This document shows, one piece after another, positions 1 to 8,701 of a stretch of 55,891 nt of DNA (position 1 is its first letter; each line of letters begins with the position of its first letter). The translations under genes and the position numbers were made by a program. Under the pieces are notes generated by a model. That model saw only the letters and a program-made list of their open reading frames with translations. It was not told the DNA's origin and searched no databases. Source of the stretch: Enterobacterales bacterium (GTDB taxonomy: Bacteria > Pseudomonadota > Gammaproteobacteria > Enterobacterales > Enterobacteriaceae); the NCBI GenBank assembly GCA_015654745.1, contig JAATGH010000103.1, positions 1 to 55,891 of the forward strand, given 5' to 3'.

Positions 1-137
1 CCAGGCTGCCCGGCGATGGCATCCACGTCGGTGCCAGTATCGAGGCCCTGAGGGTTCTCTTGTTCCCGTTCCTGAGCGTCGTCCTGACGCTTAATGCCCA
101 ACCAGGACAGGAAACCGCGTTTCTTCTCTTTTGCCAT
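1..137 (-). CDS. ftsY: Signal recognition particle receptor FtsY, N-terminal end (partial)
   Basis: FtsY is the membrane-associated GTPase that docks SRP-ribosome complexes to the SecYEG translocon. Only the first 45 or so codons lie in the window, read leftwards from an ATG at 137. The start MAKEKKRGFLSWLGIK closely matches the basic, amphipathic membrane-targeting start of E. coli FtsY, and it is followed by the acidic Glu/Asp/Gln-rich A domain typical of enteric FtsY. The NG GTPase domain is outside the window. It is divergent from rsmD, the same arrangement as in E. coli, which supports the call strongly although only a fragment is seen. Confidence 0.93.
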   Translation of the reverse strand, partial: MAKEKKRGFLSWLGIKRQDDAQEREQENPQGLDTGTDVDAIAGQP

Positions 138-364
138 ATGCTACTACACTCCTCGCCGGAAAACCATGGCGGATGAATAACGTGTCTGATAAACCTGATA
201 GTTTACCACTTTCTCCGTACCTCAACACGCATGGCGTTGGGTTTTCCAAGATACATTCAAACAACCGAGAATTAACATTCCCCCCAGGCGGGCGGCCCGG
301 TAGAATGGGGCGCAATCGCTCCTGACGTGGTTTTTTTACTGATTTGGCAAATAATAAGGCATTC

Positions 365-970
365 ATGGCGAAAAAAGACTCTTCGCGTCCGGCCGGGCAA
401 ATCCGGCTGATCGGCGGCCAATGGCGCGGGCGAAAGCTGCCGGTACCCGATAGCCCCGGCCTACGGCCCACCACCGATCGGGTAAGGGAAACATTGTTTA
501 ACTGGCTGGCGCCGATGATTCAGGGCGCGCGCTGCCTGGACTGCTTTGCCGGTAGCGGCGCGCTGGGCCTGGAAGCCCTCTCCCGCCATGCCGCCACTAC
601 CACTCTGCTTGAGCAGGACCGGGCGGTGGCCGCTCAATTGGAAAAAAATCTACAGCTGTTGTCCGCCGAAAATGGACAGGTCATTCAGACCGATAGCCTG
701 CGCTGGCTGGCTAACCGGGGAACGCCCTATGATTTGGTTTTTCTCGATCCGCCGTTTCGTCAAGGATTTATCGAGCAAACGGTGCTATTACTCGAAGAAC
801 GGGGTTGGCTGGCGCCGGAAGCGTGGATCTATATAGAGACAGAAATAGAAGGCCCCGAGGTATCCGTACCACCACATTGGCGACTGCACCGGGAGAAGGT
901 GGCCGGTCAGGTTGCCTACCGGCTATTTATTCGCCAAGAAAGTCAACGGGAGCATGACGATGGGAATTAA
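365..970 (+). CDS. rsmD: 16S rRNA (guanine966-N2)-methyltransferase RsmD
   Basis: RsmD methylates G966 of 16S rRNA in the assembled 30S subunit using S-adenosylmethionine. The 201-residue protein carries the segment GGQWRGRKLPVPDSPGLRPT nearly identical to E. coli, the SAM-binding DCFAGSGALGLEAL motif and the catalytic (D/N)PPF motif as LDPPF. The ATG at 365 is preferred over an in-frame TTG at 344 because AAGG at 356-359 is correctly spaced from it and the length then matches the family. It is divergent from ftsY, and its stop overlaps the start of yhhL by 11 bases, suggesting translational coupling. No anomalies. Confidence 0.95.
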   Translation: MAKKDSSRPAGQIRLIGGQWRGRKLPVPDSPGLRPTTDRVRETLFNWLAPMIQGARCLDCFAGSGALGLEALSRHAATTTLLEQDRAVAAQLEKNLQLLSAENGQVIQTDSLRWLANRGTPYDLVFLDPPFRQGFIEQTVLLLEERGWLAPEAWIYIETEIEGPEVSVPPHWRLHREKVAGQVAYRLFIRQESQREHDDGN

Positions 971-1238
971 TTTTGGCCGTTTTTGTATGTTAATCATCTG
1001 GGCTTTTTTGTTGTACAACCTGATTCACCCGTTCCATAGGCCGTTAAATTTCTTTTTCGACTTCGCACTGTTTTTTATGGCGGTAATGCATGGTCTGCAG
1101 CTGATTTTACTTAAGGCAACCTTGACCCGCGATGAGCCAAAATTGAGCACGGCCTTCCAGGCACGAATGTTTTTTTTCGGCGTGTTTGAAATGCTGGCCT
1201 GGCAAAAGAAACAGCGCGCGCAAAACCGGAAGGGTTAA
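960..1238 (+). CDS. yhhL: YhhL family (DUF1145) small inner-membrane protein
   Basis: A 92-residue hydrophobic protein of unknown function with two predicted membrane segments (about residues 5-25 and 28-52) and a basic C-terminal tail. The sequence resembles the YhhL/DUF1145 family (Pro-rich HPFHRPLNFFF segment, C-terminal FFFGVFEMLAWQKK), and the gene sits directly after rsmD as in E. coli. It overlaps the end of rsmD. Two in-frame ATGs exist, at 954 and 960; GGGAG at 948-952 lies at proper spacing only from the second, so 960 is chosen. It is presumably co-transcribed with rsmD. Confidence 0.85.
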   Translation: MGINFGRFCMLIIWAFLLYNLIHPFHRPLNFFFDFALFFMAVMHGLQLILLKATLTRDEPKLSTAFQARMFFFGVFEMLAWQKKQRAQNRKG

Positions 1239-1263
1239 GTTCGCATAGCGGTAGACAGCGCGC

Positions 1264-1587
1264 TTAGGTAGGCTTCTTGCCCGGGTAATACGGAAAAGCG
1301 GTGACATTATCGCCAAGATCGGATATACGCGCGCTGCCCTTTTCCGCGACCACATCGATGCGAATCACCGCCTGCAGCGGAATATAGCTACGGCTCACGC
1401 CGTCGAACTCCGTTTTCAGTTTTTCCTCAGACGGATCCACTAATACAGCGCTTTGGCTGTAAAAAACAAACTCGCCGATTTCAATGAAACCAAACATGGC
1501 GCTCTGATTCAGCTCACGCACATATAGCTGATAATTCTTGCCATTATTGATAAATTGAATGCGATATAATGGCTGTTCGCTGCTCAT
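1264..1587 (-). CDS. DUF1820 family cytoplasmic protein
   Basis: A 107-residue soluble protein of unknown function. It shows the hallmarks of the DUF1820 family: an N-terminal YRIQFINNGKNYQLYV strand pair, the VDPSEEKLKTEF segment and the YIPLQAVIRIDVV segment. At this place E. coli has yhhM, a DUF2500 membrane protein, which this is not. The start at 1587 (MSSEQPLYR) is preferred to an upstream ATG at 1617 because family members start close to this point and a G-rich stretch precedes it. It converges with yhhL and diverges from yhhN. The family assignment is from recognised motifs; the role is not known. Confidence 0.75.
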   Translation of the reverse strand: MSSEQPLYRIQFINNGKNYQLYVRELNQSAMFGFIEIGEFVFYSQSAVLVDPSEEKLKTEFDGVSRSYIPLQAVIRIDVVAEKGSARISDLGDNVTAFPYYPGKKPT

Positions 1588-1804
1588 AACCCGGCTATCC
1601 CCCACAATTCTGGGCAAATGTGTTTGCTTGGATAAATTCTGGCGCTAACATACCATGAAGTACGCTAGCAGCACATCTCCCTGACTAAATCTTGGTTAAA
1701 CGCGGGGCGTTCCCCTACACTGGTTCATCGCCCGCCTTAATCCGTCCCTATAATATCAATCGTTTTTCAGGGAAGGCCTCATTACCGCACAATAAGGATA
1801 AAAT

Positions 1805-2431
1805 ATGCTCTGGTCATTCATCGCAGTGGTTTTTTCAGGTTGGCTGTCCGTCGACGCCACCTATCGTGGACCAGCGTGGCAGCGCTGGTTATTCAAACCG
1901 GTCACCTTGTTGTTATTATTGGCCCTCGCCGCACAGGCGCCGGTGTTAACTCCCGCAGGCTATTTGATCATTCTGGGCCTGGTGGCGACCATGGTCGGCG
2001 ATGCCTTACTGCTGCTGCGCGACGAGCGGATGGTCTATGTGATCGGGGCCTATTTTCTGTCCTATCTGTTGTATACCATCGGCTTCGCCAGCCAGATGAC
2101 CTTTAGCGTATTCTGGCCGCTGCCCATCGTGCTGCTGATTATCGGCGTCGCCCTGATTGCCGTGCTATGGCCGCGCCTGGCGGAACTGCGCTGGCCCATA
2201 TGCACGTATATCGGCATGACGGTATTGATGGTCTGGATTGCCGGAGAGCAGTATTTTGCTCTCAGCAACGATCACAGCCTATCGCTGCTGGCCGGCACCG
2301 GATTTCTGCTGATCTCCACCGTCCTGTGGTTGGTGAGCCGTTTCCGCTACCCATTTCATGCGGCCAGAGCGGTTATCGCCGCCAGCTATTTTGCCGGGCA
2401 TTTTTTAATCGTTCGTTCATTATACTTCTGA
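1805..2431 (+). CDS. yhhN: YhhN family (TMEM86-like) membrane protein
   Basis: A 208-residue polytopic inner-membrane protein with about eight hydrophobic segments. It belongs to the YhhN/TMEM86 family, whose animal members are lysoplasmalogenases; the bacterial substrate is not established. Conserved family features visible are the [14 protein letters not shown] segment with its acidic residue in a membrane helix and the [20 protein letters not shown] segment near the C terminus. AAGGA at 1794-1798 precedes the ATG at a good distance. It converges with tusA with a gap of only two bases; in E. coli zntA lies between yhhN and tusA, so that gene is missing here. Confidence 0.88.
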   Translation: MLWSFIAVVFSGWLSVDATYRGPAWQRWLFKPVTLLLLLALAAQAPVLTPAGYLIILGLVATMVGDALLLLRDERMVYVIGAYFLSYLLYTIGFASQMTFSVFWPLPIVLLIIGVALIAVLWPRLAELRWPICTYIGMTVLMVWIAGEQYFALSNDHSLSLLAGTGFLLISTVLWLVSRFRYPFHAARAVIAASYFAGHFLIVRSLYF

Positions 2432-2433
2432 CG

Positions 2434-2676
2434 TTATCCTTTGCGCAGCAGATAGCGGTAAGGCAGTTGCTCCGTTAACTGAGCCACCAAGGTATGTTCC
2501 ATATAGCGGCAGAAGCCGGGAATGTCGCGGGTAGTGGCGGGATCGTCGGCGATAATCAGCAACGTTTGGCCGGTTTCCATTTGGCGCACGGTTTTGCGCA
2601 CCATCATGACGGGCTCGGGGCAGCGCAGTCCCTGGGCATCAAGGATGATATCGGCATCGGCAAAGGGTTCTGACAT
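2434..2676 (-). CDS. tusA: Sulfur-carrier protein TusA
   Basis: TusA takes persulfide sulfur from IscS and passes it to TusD in the TusBCD complex for the 2-thiolation of wobble uridine 34 in tRNA; it also feeds molybdenum-cofactor sulfuration. The 80-residue protein carries the family signature [15 protein letters not shown] with the active cysteine (Cys19 region) and the strictly conserved [13 protein letters not shown] segment. The start at 2676 (MSEPFADAD) fits the E. coli length of 81; a longer frame to 2724 lacks support. It is read leftwards, converging with yhhN and diverging from yhhQ. Confidence 0.95.
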   Translation of the reverse strand: MSEPFADADIILDAQGLRCPEPVMMVRKTVRQMETGQTLLIIADDPATTRDIPGFCRYMEHTLVAQLTEQLPYRYLLRKG

Positions 2677-2926
2677 GAAAATTTCCAGCTTCCGTTTATA
2701 TAGTTGTACCCAACGCACCGGCAAAGCAAAAGTTGAAGGGTATAGATCAGCGTCATAAGTTTACGCTAGTGATAATCATCCGCAAGCTTCGCTGAAAATG
2801 ATGATAAACTCAACAGTTGCAATCTTCGGCCGGTCGAGTATGATGCCGCCGCGCAATTATCCGCGTTGGTTGTTACAAATTGGTCATTCTGGGTTCCCTC
2901 ACCCCATTGGTTAAAAAGGCTACAGC

Positions 2927-3592
2927 ATGTTTACTTTTACCCCTCGCCAGCGGCTGTACGCGCTGATCTGGCTAGCGCTTTTTCATATCATTATTATCAC
3001 TTCGAGCAATTATTTAGTGCAATTGCCGGTCAGCATCTTGGGATTCCATACCACCTGGGGCGCCTTTACCTTCCCGTTTATTTTCCTGGCTACCGATTTG
3101 ACGGTGCGGATTTTCGGCGCGTCGCTGGCACGCAGGATTATTCTGGCGGTAATGGTGCCGGCACTTGTCGTATCCTACGGCGTTTCTTCGCTATTTTACC
3201 AAGGCGAATGGCAGGGCTTCGCCGCGCTCGGCCAGCTTAATCTATTTGTCGCACGCATTGCCTGCGCCAGTTTTATGGCCTATGCGCTGGGCCAAATCCT
3301 CGATGTGCATGTCTTTAACCGACTGCGCCGCAATTATCGGTGGTGGGTCGCGCCTACGGCGTCCACGCTGTTCGGCAATGTCAGCGATACGTTGGCATTC
3401 TTTTTTATCGCCTTCTATCAAAGTACCGATCCCTTTATGGCCGCGCATTGGGTAGAGATCGCCCTGGTGGACTATAGCTTTAAGCTATTAATTAGCATGA
3501 TTTTATTCCTACCGATGTATGGCATACTGCTGAATATGCTGCTTAAACGCCTGAGTCAACCGAGCCACAACGCATTTTTCCAGCCCGGCTAA
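2927..3592 (+). CDS. yhhQ: Queuosine precursor transporter YhhQ
   Basis: YhhQ is an ECF-like inner-membrane transporter that imports the queuosine precursors preQ0 and preQ1 for tRNA modification. The 221-residue protein has about six membrane segments and the family segments FIFLATDLTVRIFG and FGNVSDTLAFFFIAFY. AAAAAGG just before the ATG serves as ribosome-binding site. No preQ1 riboswitch-like structure is evident in the 250-base leader. The stop codon lies in the loop of an intrinsic terminator (3582-3602). Divergent from tusA and followed by dcrB, as in E. coli. Confidence 0.93.
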   Translation: MFTFTPRQRLYALIWLALFHIIIITSSNYLVQLPVSILGFHTTWGAFTFPFIFLATDLTVRIFGASLARRIILAVMVPALVVSYGVSSLFYQGEWQGFAALGQLNLFVARIACASFMAYALGQILDVHVFNRLRRNYRWWVAPTASTLFGNVSDTLAFFFIAFYQSTDPFMAAHWVEIALVDYSFKLLISMILFLPMYGILLNMLLKRLSQPSHNAFFQPG

Positions 3593-3602
3593 GCCGGGTT
3601 TT
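3582..3602 (+). terminator. Intrinsic terminator overlapping the yhhQ stop codon
   Basis: A stem of CCCGGC (3584-3589) with GCCGGG (3593-3598), extended by a G-T and an A-T pair, is followed by TTTT. The three-base loop TAA is the yhhQ stop codon. Transcription is therefore likely to end right at the gene, separating yhhQ from dcrB. Confidence 0.7.
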
Positions 3603-3750
3603 GCGTTATCCTTACCACATAAGCATCACATAAAAAGCCTAAAAGCACGCGGCGGCGTTCAGGTGATGCTATTGTTTCTTATATCAAATCGTGTTTGGTT
3701 AACATGAGTTGAGGCGGATCGGCTGAACATATGGAGTATTAAGGAAATTT

Positions 3751-4308
3751 ATGCAGAAAGTAGCGAAGTACCTGGGCATCAGCCTGCTGGTGATTGGATT
3801 GGCGGCCTGTGACAATAAAAACGATGCTGTCACCCCGGCTAACAACGACGCGGCGCATGCCCAATCGGAAAATAAAGTCAGCCTGCTGGATGGTAAACTG
3901 GCCTTTGCGTTACCGGGCGACATGAGCGACCAAAGCGGTAAAGTGGGCACCCAGGCCAATAATATGCATGTTTATGCTGATAAAACCGGACACAAGGCGG
4001 TTATCGTCATCCTCGGCGATAATACGACCGAAGGGTTGGATGTCATGGCCCAGCGGCTTGAAGAACAGCAGCGCGCACGCGACCCGGACCTGCAGGTGGT
4101 GACCAACAAGGCCATTACCGTTAATGGCCAAACGTTGCAGCAGTTGGACAGTATCGTCTCCAGCGGTGGCAAACCGGCCTACTCGTCGGTAGTCATCGGC
4201 AAGGTGGATGCCCACCTGCTCACCATGCAAATCACGCTGCCCGCAGAAGATCAGCAAAAGGCGCAAAGCGCCGCCGAAGCCATCCTGAATACCATTGTCA
4301 TCAAATAA
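3751..4308 (+). CDS. dcrB: DcrB family periplasmic lipoprotein
   Basis: DcrB is a periplasmic lipoprotein needed in E. coli for phage C1 and C6 adsorption and linked to lipoprotein trafficking and envelope homeostasis. The 185-residue product starts with a lipoprotein signal ([20 protein letters not shown]) with the lipobox LAAC, so Cys20 should be lipidated. The mature part shows the DcrB pattern: [20 protein letters not shown], a central [17 protein letters not shown] and a C-terminal [17 protein letters not shown] helix. It has its own unit between the yhhQ terminator and a hairpin at 4342-4379. Confidence 0.9.
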   Translation: MQKVAKYLGISLLVIGLAACDNKNDAVTPANNDAAHAQSENKVSLLDGKLAFALPGDMSDQSGKVGTQANNMHVYADKTGHKAVIVILGDNTTEGLDVMAQRLEEQQRARDPDLQVVTNKAITVNGQTLQQLDSIVSSGGKPAYSSVVIGKVDAHLLTMQITLPAEDQQKAQSAAEAILNTIVIK

Positions 4309-4341
4309 TAACGTTTAGCAGATGCCCGGCGAAAGGCAAGA

Positions 4342-4379
4342 GAACCCGAATCGCTTTTTTAGGTAAACGATTCGGGTTC
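4342..4379. terminator. Hairpin between convergent dcrB and yhhS
   Basis: A perfect 12-bp inverted repeat, GAACCCGAATCG at 4342-4353 and its complement at 4368-4379, encloses a 14-base loop with a T-run. It sits between two convergent genes, so it probably acts as a transcription stop for either strand, but no T-tract follows the stem. Confidence 0.5.
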
Positions 4380-4434
4380 GCGCGCTGCCCGCTTACCGGT
4401 AACATGCAAGACGAAGGCCCCCGTGGGGCGGGCC

Positions 4435-5649
4435 TTATCCTGTCTGGCCAGAAGCTTGCCTGCGTAATGCCTGTCGCCTGAGCGTCAGGGTCATGATCAG
4501 CCCGACCAGGACCAGCGCCGCCGCAGCCAGGTAGATGGACGATACGCCGGCATGCGCCATCAATATACCGGCCAACGGGCCAACCACACCTAGGGATAAA
4601 TCCATAAACGCAGTAAATGTCGCCAGGGCACTTCCCTGATTTTGCGGCGGTACCGCTTTCATAGCCACCACGCCCAGGGCGGGAAAGACCAGGGAAAATC
4701 CCGCACCGGTCAGCAAAGCCCCTATCTCCGCCATCCAGGGTGTCGCCGCCTGCCACACCAGGAGCAGACCGGCGGCTTCAACGATGAAACAACCCATCGA
4801 GACCCGTAACCCACCATAGCGATTGATGCTGTTAGGAAAGAAGAGCCGGGTACCGACAAACGCCAAACTAAACAAGGTCAGGGCAAACGCCGCGCCGCTC
4901 CAAGCTTTATCATCATAAAACAGAGTGATAAACGTGGCGATCACGCCAAAACCACAGGAGGCAAACGCCAGCACCAGCCCATAGCGCCAAATAATTCCCA
5001 CCACCGCGCTAAAAGGCAACTGTTTGCCGACGGCGGTCTTAACCCGAGGACGAGGAATCGCCGCCATAATGGCCAAGGCGCATACCGCAATGATTGCCCC
5101 GGATAATAGCCCTAAACCCCCTAGGTAATATAACCAGACTCCTAGAGGTGCCCCCACCGCCAAAGCACCGTAGCTCGCGACGCCGTTCCAAGAAATGACC
5201 CGGCCAATATGCATCGACCCCCCGGCACCCACCCCCCAAAGCGTCGCGCCGGTACCCACAAAACTTTGACCGATGCCCAGGATCACCCGCCCGGCGCACA
5301 ACATGACCAACGCCAGCAGCGGTATCGCGTCGCCCAACAGCGAAAACAGATAAAAAACGCCGCTCAGAAGGCAGCCAAATAACCCCAGCACCACGATACG
5401 TTTCGGCCCGACCCGATCCGCATAGCGTCCGGCCCAGGGGCGGCTAAGCAGGGTAGCCAGATATTGTAGGCTAATCACCAGCCCGGCCCAAAAGGCGCTA
5501 TAACCCATATGGTTATGGACATAACCCGGCAAAACCGCCAATGGCAGGCCAATCGTCAAATAGTTGACAAAATTGAACACCACGATCGACAGAATATTCA
5601 GGTTAAGACGCCATCCACTGGCGGCCGACTGAGGTGAAGAACCAGACAT
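4435..5649 (-). CDS. yhhS: MFS transporter YhhS
   Basis: A 404-residue major facilitator with twelve hydrophobic segments. It is very close to E. coli YhhS along the whole length: the VVFNFVNYLTIGLPLAVLPG start, the RPWAGRYADRVGPKRIVVLG loop (MFS motif A), the ILGIGQSFVGTGATLWGVG segment and the GAGFSLVFPALGVVAMKAVP segment. YhhS-type proteins are drug/proton antiporters of poorly defined substrate; glyphosate efflux has been reported for the E. coli one. The ATG at 5649 gives twelve residues before the conserved WRLNL block as in E. coli; ATGs at 5655 and 5658 and a GTG at 5664 are alternatives. Confidence 0.9.
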   Translation of the reverse strand: MSGSSPQSAASGWRLNLNILSIVVFNFVNYLTIGLPLAVLPGYVHNHMGYSAFWAGLVISLQYLATLLSRPWAGRYADRVGPKRIVVLGLFGCLLSGVFYLFSLLGDAIPLLALVMLCAGRVILGIGQSFVGTGATLWGVGAGGSMHIGRVISWNGVASYGALAVGAPLGVWLYYLGGLGLLSGAIIAVCALAIMAAIPRPRVKTAVGKQLPFSAVVGIIWRYGLVLAFASCGFGVIATFITLFYDDKAWSGAAFALTLFSLAFVGTRLFFPNSINRYGGLRVSMGCFIVEAAGLLLVWQAATPWMAEIGALLTGAGFSLVFPALGVVAMKAVPPQNQGSALATFTAFMDLSLGVVGPLAGILMAHAGVSSIYLAAAALVLVGLIMTLTLRRQALRRQASGQTG

Positions 5650-5740
5650 GGACATCATTCTCACAGCGAGGGGGCAACGCGACCGGTGTCACCCTGTGAA
5701 CAAATAGTTAATAAGTATAACGAATTCTTTTTAAGGGATC

Positions 5741-5962
5741 ATGGTACAGATGACCAAATCTACAGGCGTATGCCCAAAAGCGCATTTTTTGCCCGGATCG
5801 GTCTCGAACGACGAAATGCGTTGGCAATTGGGCATTTACCCCAAGGCCTGCGGCGATTTTTCACAGCCTGCACAACCGCCCCGCGCCAGGTTCATATTAT
5901 TGAAAACTAAACCCCAGATGGATAAAAAAAGGATTGCATTCAAGAAAGAGTACCCTTTATAA
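5741..5962 (+). CDS. Possible small hypothetical protein in the yhhS-aegA gap
   Basis: The 400-base gap between yhhS and aegA holds an open frame of 73 codons, beginning at an ATG with AAGGG three bases ahead (or at ATG 5750). The product has two cysteines and a basic C-terminal end but no recognisable domain, and codon use is not convincing. It could equally be decayed sequence or the aegA leader. Listed only because the frame has a ribosome-binding site; I would not rely on it. Confidence 0.2.
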   Translation: MVQMTKSTGVCPKAHFLPGSVSNDEMRWQLGIYPKACGDFSQPAQPPRARFILLKTKPQMDKKRIAFKKEYPL

Positions 5963-6056
5963 CTATAGGGCCTTTAGGCAACACACCAAATTACCACGTG
6001 CTAAGCCATTCTCTATATTGATGCGCCGTTGGGCATACCCCGGCAGGAAAAGTGTT

Positions 6057-8069
6057 ATGAATCGTTTTATCGTCGCAGAATCCGAGGCCTGTATTGGCTG
6101 CCGTAGTTGTGAAGTGGCCTGCGTGGTCGCTCATCATGATGGCCAGTTCCCTGGTAAACGTGAGTACTTCACCCCCAGGCTGAGAGTCATCAAGGGTTCA
6201 AAAGCCAGCATCGCTGTTTCCTGCCACCATTGCGAAGACGCACCCTGCGCCAGCGCCTGCCCGAATGACGCCATCATCCGCAGCCACGATTCAATCCAGG
6301 TGTTACAGGAGCGATGCATCGGCTGTAAAGGCTGCGTTATCGCCTGCCCATTTGGTATGATGACGGTAGTAACCGAAACCGTGCAGCCCGCCAGCCAACG
6401 GCTAGCGGAAGCGTATGAAAGAACCGAAGCGCAAAAATGCGATTTATGCGCTGGTCTGGATTACCAGCCGGCCTGCGTAAGTGCTTGCCCGACGCAGGCG
6501 CTGCAGTTGCTTGACGAACAGCAAATCGCCGCCGGACAGCAGCAAAAACGCTTTGCCGCCGCGCTTAAAGATCCGGCCAGCTATTTGATTGCCGGCGCGA
6601 GACCCGTCGGCATGTTACCCGTACCTAACGCCCGTAGCGCTAAACCACGAATCAATTTACTCGATCTGCCGCGGACACCCCGGCTCGAAGCGGCCAAAAT
6701 TCCGCTTGAACAGCGTAAAACCGGTTTTGCCGAAATCTACCAGCCGTTTACTGAAATGCAGATTAACGAACAGTCCGAGCGCTGCCTGGGCTGCGGTGAG
6801 CATACGATTTGCCAATGGACTTGCCCTCTGCATAATGCCATTCCGCAATGGATAAAATTGGCCAACCAGGGCCGCATCATTGAAGCTGCCGAACTCAGCC
6901 ACCAAACCAGTAGCCTGCCGGAAGTCTGTGGCCGCGTCTGCCCTCAGGATCGGCTTTGCGAGCAATCATGCACCCTCAATGATCGTCATGGGGCGGTGAC
7001 CATCGGGCATATCGAGCGTTATATTACCGAAACGGCTTTTGCCATGGGGTGGCGGCCGGATATGTCGCACATCATCCCTACCGGCAAACGGGTGGCGATC
7101 ATCGGCGCCGGGCCGGCCGGGCTAGGCTGTGCCGATATTCTGGTGCGTAACGGCATCACGCCGGTCGTGTTCGACCGCTATCCTGAAATTGGCGGACTCC
7201 TCACCTTTGGCATCCCCGCCTTTAAATTGGATAAAAGCGTCATGACCCGGCGGCGGGAGATCTTCAGCGCCATGGGTGTGGAATTCCGTCTGAATACCGA
7301 AATTGGCCGCGATATCACAATGGAACAATTGCTAAGTGAATTCGATGCATTGTTTCTAGGGGTAGGTACTTACCAATCAATGCACTCCGGGCTTGAAAAT
7401 GAACAGGCCGAAGGGGTCCTTGACGCCCTGCCCTTCCTGATCGCCAATACGCGTCATCTGATGGGGTATCCCGACTCCGAGGAGCATACCTATATCAGTC
7501 TGCAGGATAAAACCGTGCTGGTGCTTGGCGGCGGCGATACCGCCATGGATTGCGTGCGGACCTCGCTGCGCCAGGGCGCCACCAAGGTGATTTGCGCCTA
7601 CCGTCGCGATGAGAAGAACATGCCTGGCTCCAAGCGAGAGGTGAAGAACGCCCGCGAGGAGGGCGCCGAGTTTATGTTCAACCAACTGCCGCAACGCATT
7701 GAGACAACACCCCAGGGCCACGTCATGGGCGTAACCATGGTCAGTACCGCCATGGGTGAACCTGACGAAAATGGGCGCCGCCAGGCGGTGGCTATACCAG
7801 GTTCGGAGCATATGATTGCCGCCGACGCGGTTATCATGGCCTTTGGTTTCCGCCCGCATCGTATGACCTGGCTGGCCGATCATAATGTGGTGCTGGATAA
7901 ACAGGGCCGGGTCGTGGCGCCGACGGTATCGGGCTACCCCTACCAAACCAGCAATGCCAAAATATTTGCCGGCGGCGATATTGTCCGCGGCGCCGATCTG
8001 ATCGTGACCGCCATTGCCGAGGGCCGCAAGGCGGCGGAAAGCATCAGTTGCTATCTGAATGTGTTATAA
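6057..8069 (+). CDS. aegA: AegA: ferredoxin domain fused to glutamate-synthase-small-subunit-like NAD(P)/FAD oxidoreductase
   Basis: A 670-residue cytoplasmic iron-sulfur flavoprotein. Residues 1 to about 180 form a HydN/DMSO-reductase-B-like ferredoxin part with four cysteine clusters (CIGCRSC, CHHCEDAPC, CIGCKGC, CDLC). From about 260 follows the GltD-like module: a further cluster motif (CLGCGEHTICQWTC), an FAD site (IIGAGPAGLGCAD) and an NAD(P) site (VLGGGDTAMDCV). It matches E. coli AegA end to end. In E. coli AegA has been linked to anaerobic uric-acid use together with formate dehydrogenase H; neither fdhF nor purine genes lie here. The ATG at 6057 with AGGAAAA upstream is chosen over an upstream extension. 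Followed 18 bases later by a ferredoxin gene, likely co-transcribed. Confidence 0.93.
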   Translation: MNRFIVAESEACIGCRSCEVACVVAHHDGQFPGKREYFTPRLRVIKGSKASIAVSCHHCEDAPCASACPNDAIIRSHDSIQVLQERCIGCKGCVIACPFGMMTVVTETVQPASQRLAEAYERTEAQKCDLCAGLDYQPACVSACPTQALQLLDEQQIAAGQQQKRFAAALKDPASYLIAGARPVGMLPVPNARSAKPRINLLDLPRTPRLEAAKIPLEQRKTGFAEIYQPFTEMQINEQSERCLGCGEHTICQWTCPLHNAIPQWIKLANQGRIIEAAELSHQTSSLPEVCGRVCPQDRLCEQSCTLNDRHGAVTIGHIERYITETAFAMGWRPDMSHIIPTGKRVAIIGAGPAGLGCADILVRNGITPVVFDRYPEIGGLLTFGIPAFKLDKSVMTRRREIFSAMGVEFRLNTEIGRDITMEQLLSEFDALFLGVGTYQSMHSGLENEQAEGVLDALPFLIANTRHLMGYPDSEEHTYISLQDKTVLVLGGGDTAMDCVRTSLRQGATKVICAYRRDEKNMPGSKREVKNAREEGAEFMFNQLPQRIETTPQGHVMGVTMVSTAMGEPDENGRRQAVAIPGSEHMIAADAVIMAFGFRPHRMTWLADHNVVLDKQGRVVAPTVSGYPYQTSNAKIFAGGDIVRGADLIVTAIAEGRKAAESISCYLNVL

Positions 8070-8087
8070 CGCCGTCGGGGAGCGAAA

Positions 8088-8594
8088 ATGAATCAGTTTA
8101 TCGTGGCCGACAGCACGCGATGCATCGGTTGCCGCACCTGTGAAATTGCCTGCTCGACGGCGCATAGCCCGGCGGGGGCGATCACGCCGGCGACCTTTTC
8201 ACCCAGGCTAAAGGTGGTGAAAACCGCCATGATCACCATGCCGGTATTATGCCGTCAATGCGAGAATGCGCCGTGTGCCAACGCGTGTCCGGCCGGCGCC
8301 ATTGTTTATCAACAAAACAGTGTCCAGGTTCGGCAATCATTATGCATCGGTTGCAAGGCCTGCTCCCTGGCATGCCCGTTTGGCATGATTAGCGTCGTCG
8401 GCACCGCTACCAATGATGCGCGGCCGCCGGCTTATCATGCCACTGCGCTCAAATGCGATATCTGCAGCGGCCGCGACCAAGGCCCGGCCTGCGTGGAAAT
8501 GTGCCCCACCGGGGCGCTAAAACTCATGCGACCGGAGGAGCTTGAACGTAACCAACGACAAAAGCAGCAAGCAGTGGCGAACGGTCTTATATAG
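8088..8594 (+). CDS. HydN/YsaA-like 4Fe-4S ferredoxin
   Basis: A 168-residue electron-transfer protein predicted to bind four 4Fe-4S clusters through four cysteine groups: CIGCRTCEIAC (residue 12 on), CRQCENAPCANAC, CIGCKACSLAC and CDICSG followed by CVEMC. It resembles E. coli HydN and YsaA, electron carriers associated with formate dehydrogenase H. Its start MNQFIVADSTRCIGCRTC parallels the start of AegA, the gene 18 bases upstream, so the pair may be a donor/acceptor couple or a duplicated module. GGGAGCG precedes the ATG. Whether it is hydN or ysaA cannot be decided from sequence alone. Confidence 0.85.
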   Translation: MNQFIVADSTRCIGCRTCEIACSTAHSPAGAITPATFSPRLKVVKTAMITMPVLCRQCENAPCANACPAGAIVYQQNSVQVRQSLCIGCKACSLACPFGMISVVGTATNDARPPAYHATALKCDICSGRDQGPACVEMCPTGALKLMRPEELERNQRQKQQAVANGLI

Positions 8595-8701
8595 ACCTAT
8601 TTATCCCTTTCCACGCTGTCATTAAATCGTCATAAATCGAGCCTAGCGTAATGGCGTGCAGTTTTTTCAACGCCATGCGTTTTACACTAAAAGGATTCGA
8701 T

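Noticed and set aside
2760-2926. preQ1 riboswitch upstream of yhhQ
   Set aside because: No preQ1-I or preQ1-II consensus stem and A-rich tail could be recognised in the leader.
7377-7946. 189-codon minus-strand frame
   Set aside because: Antisense to the NAD(P)-binding part of aegA; His/Gly-rich shadow.
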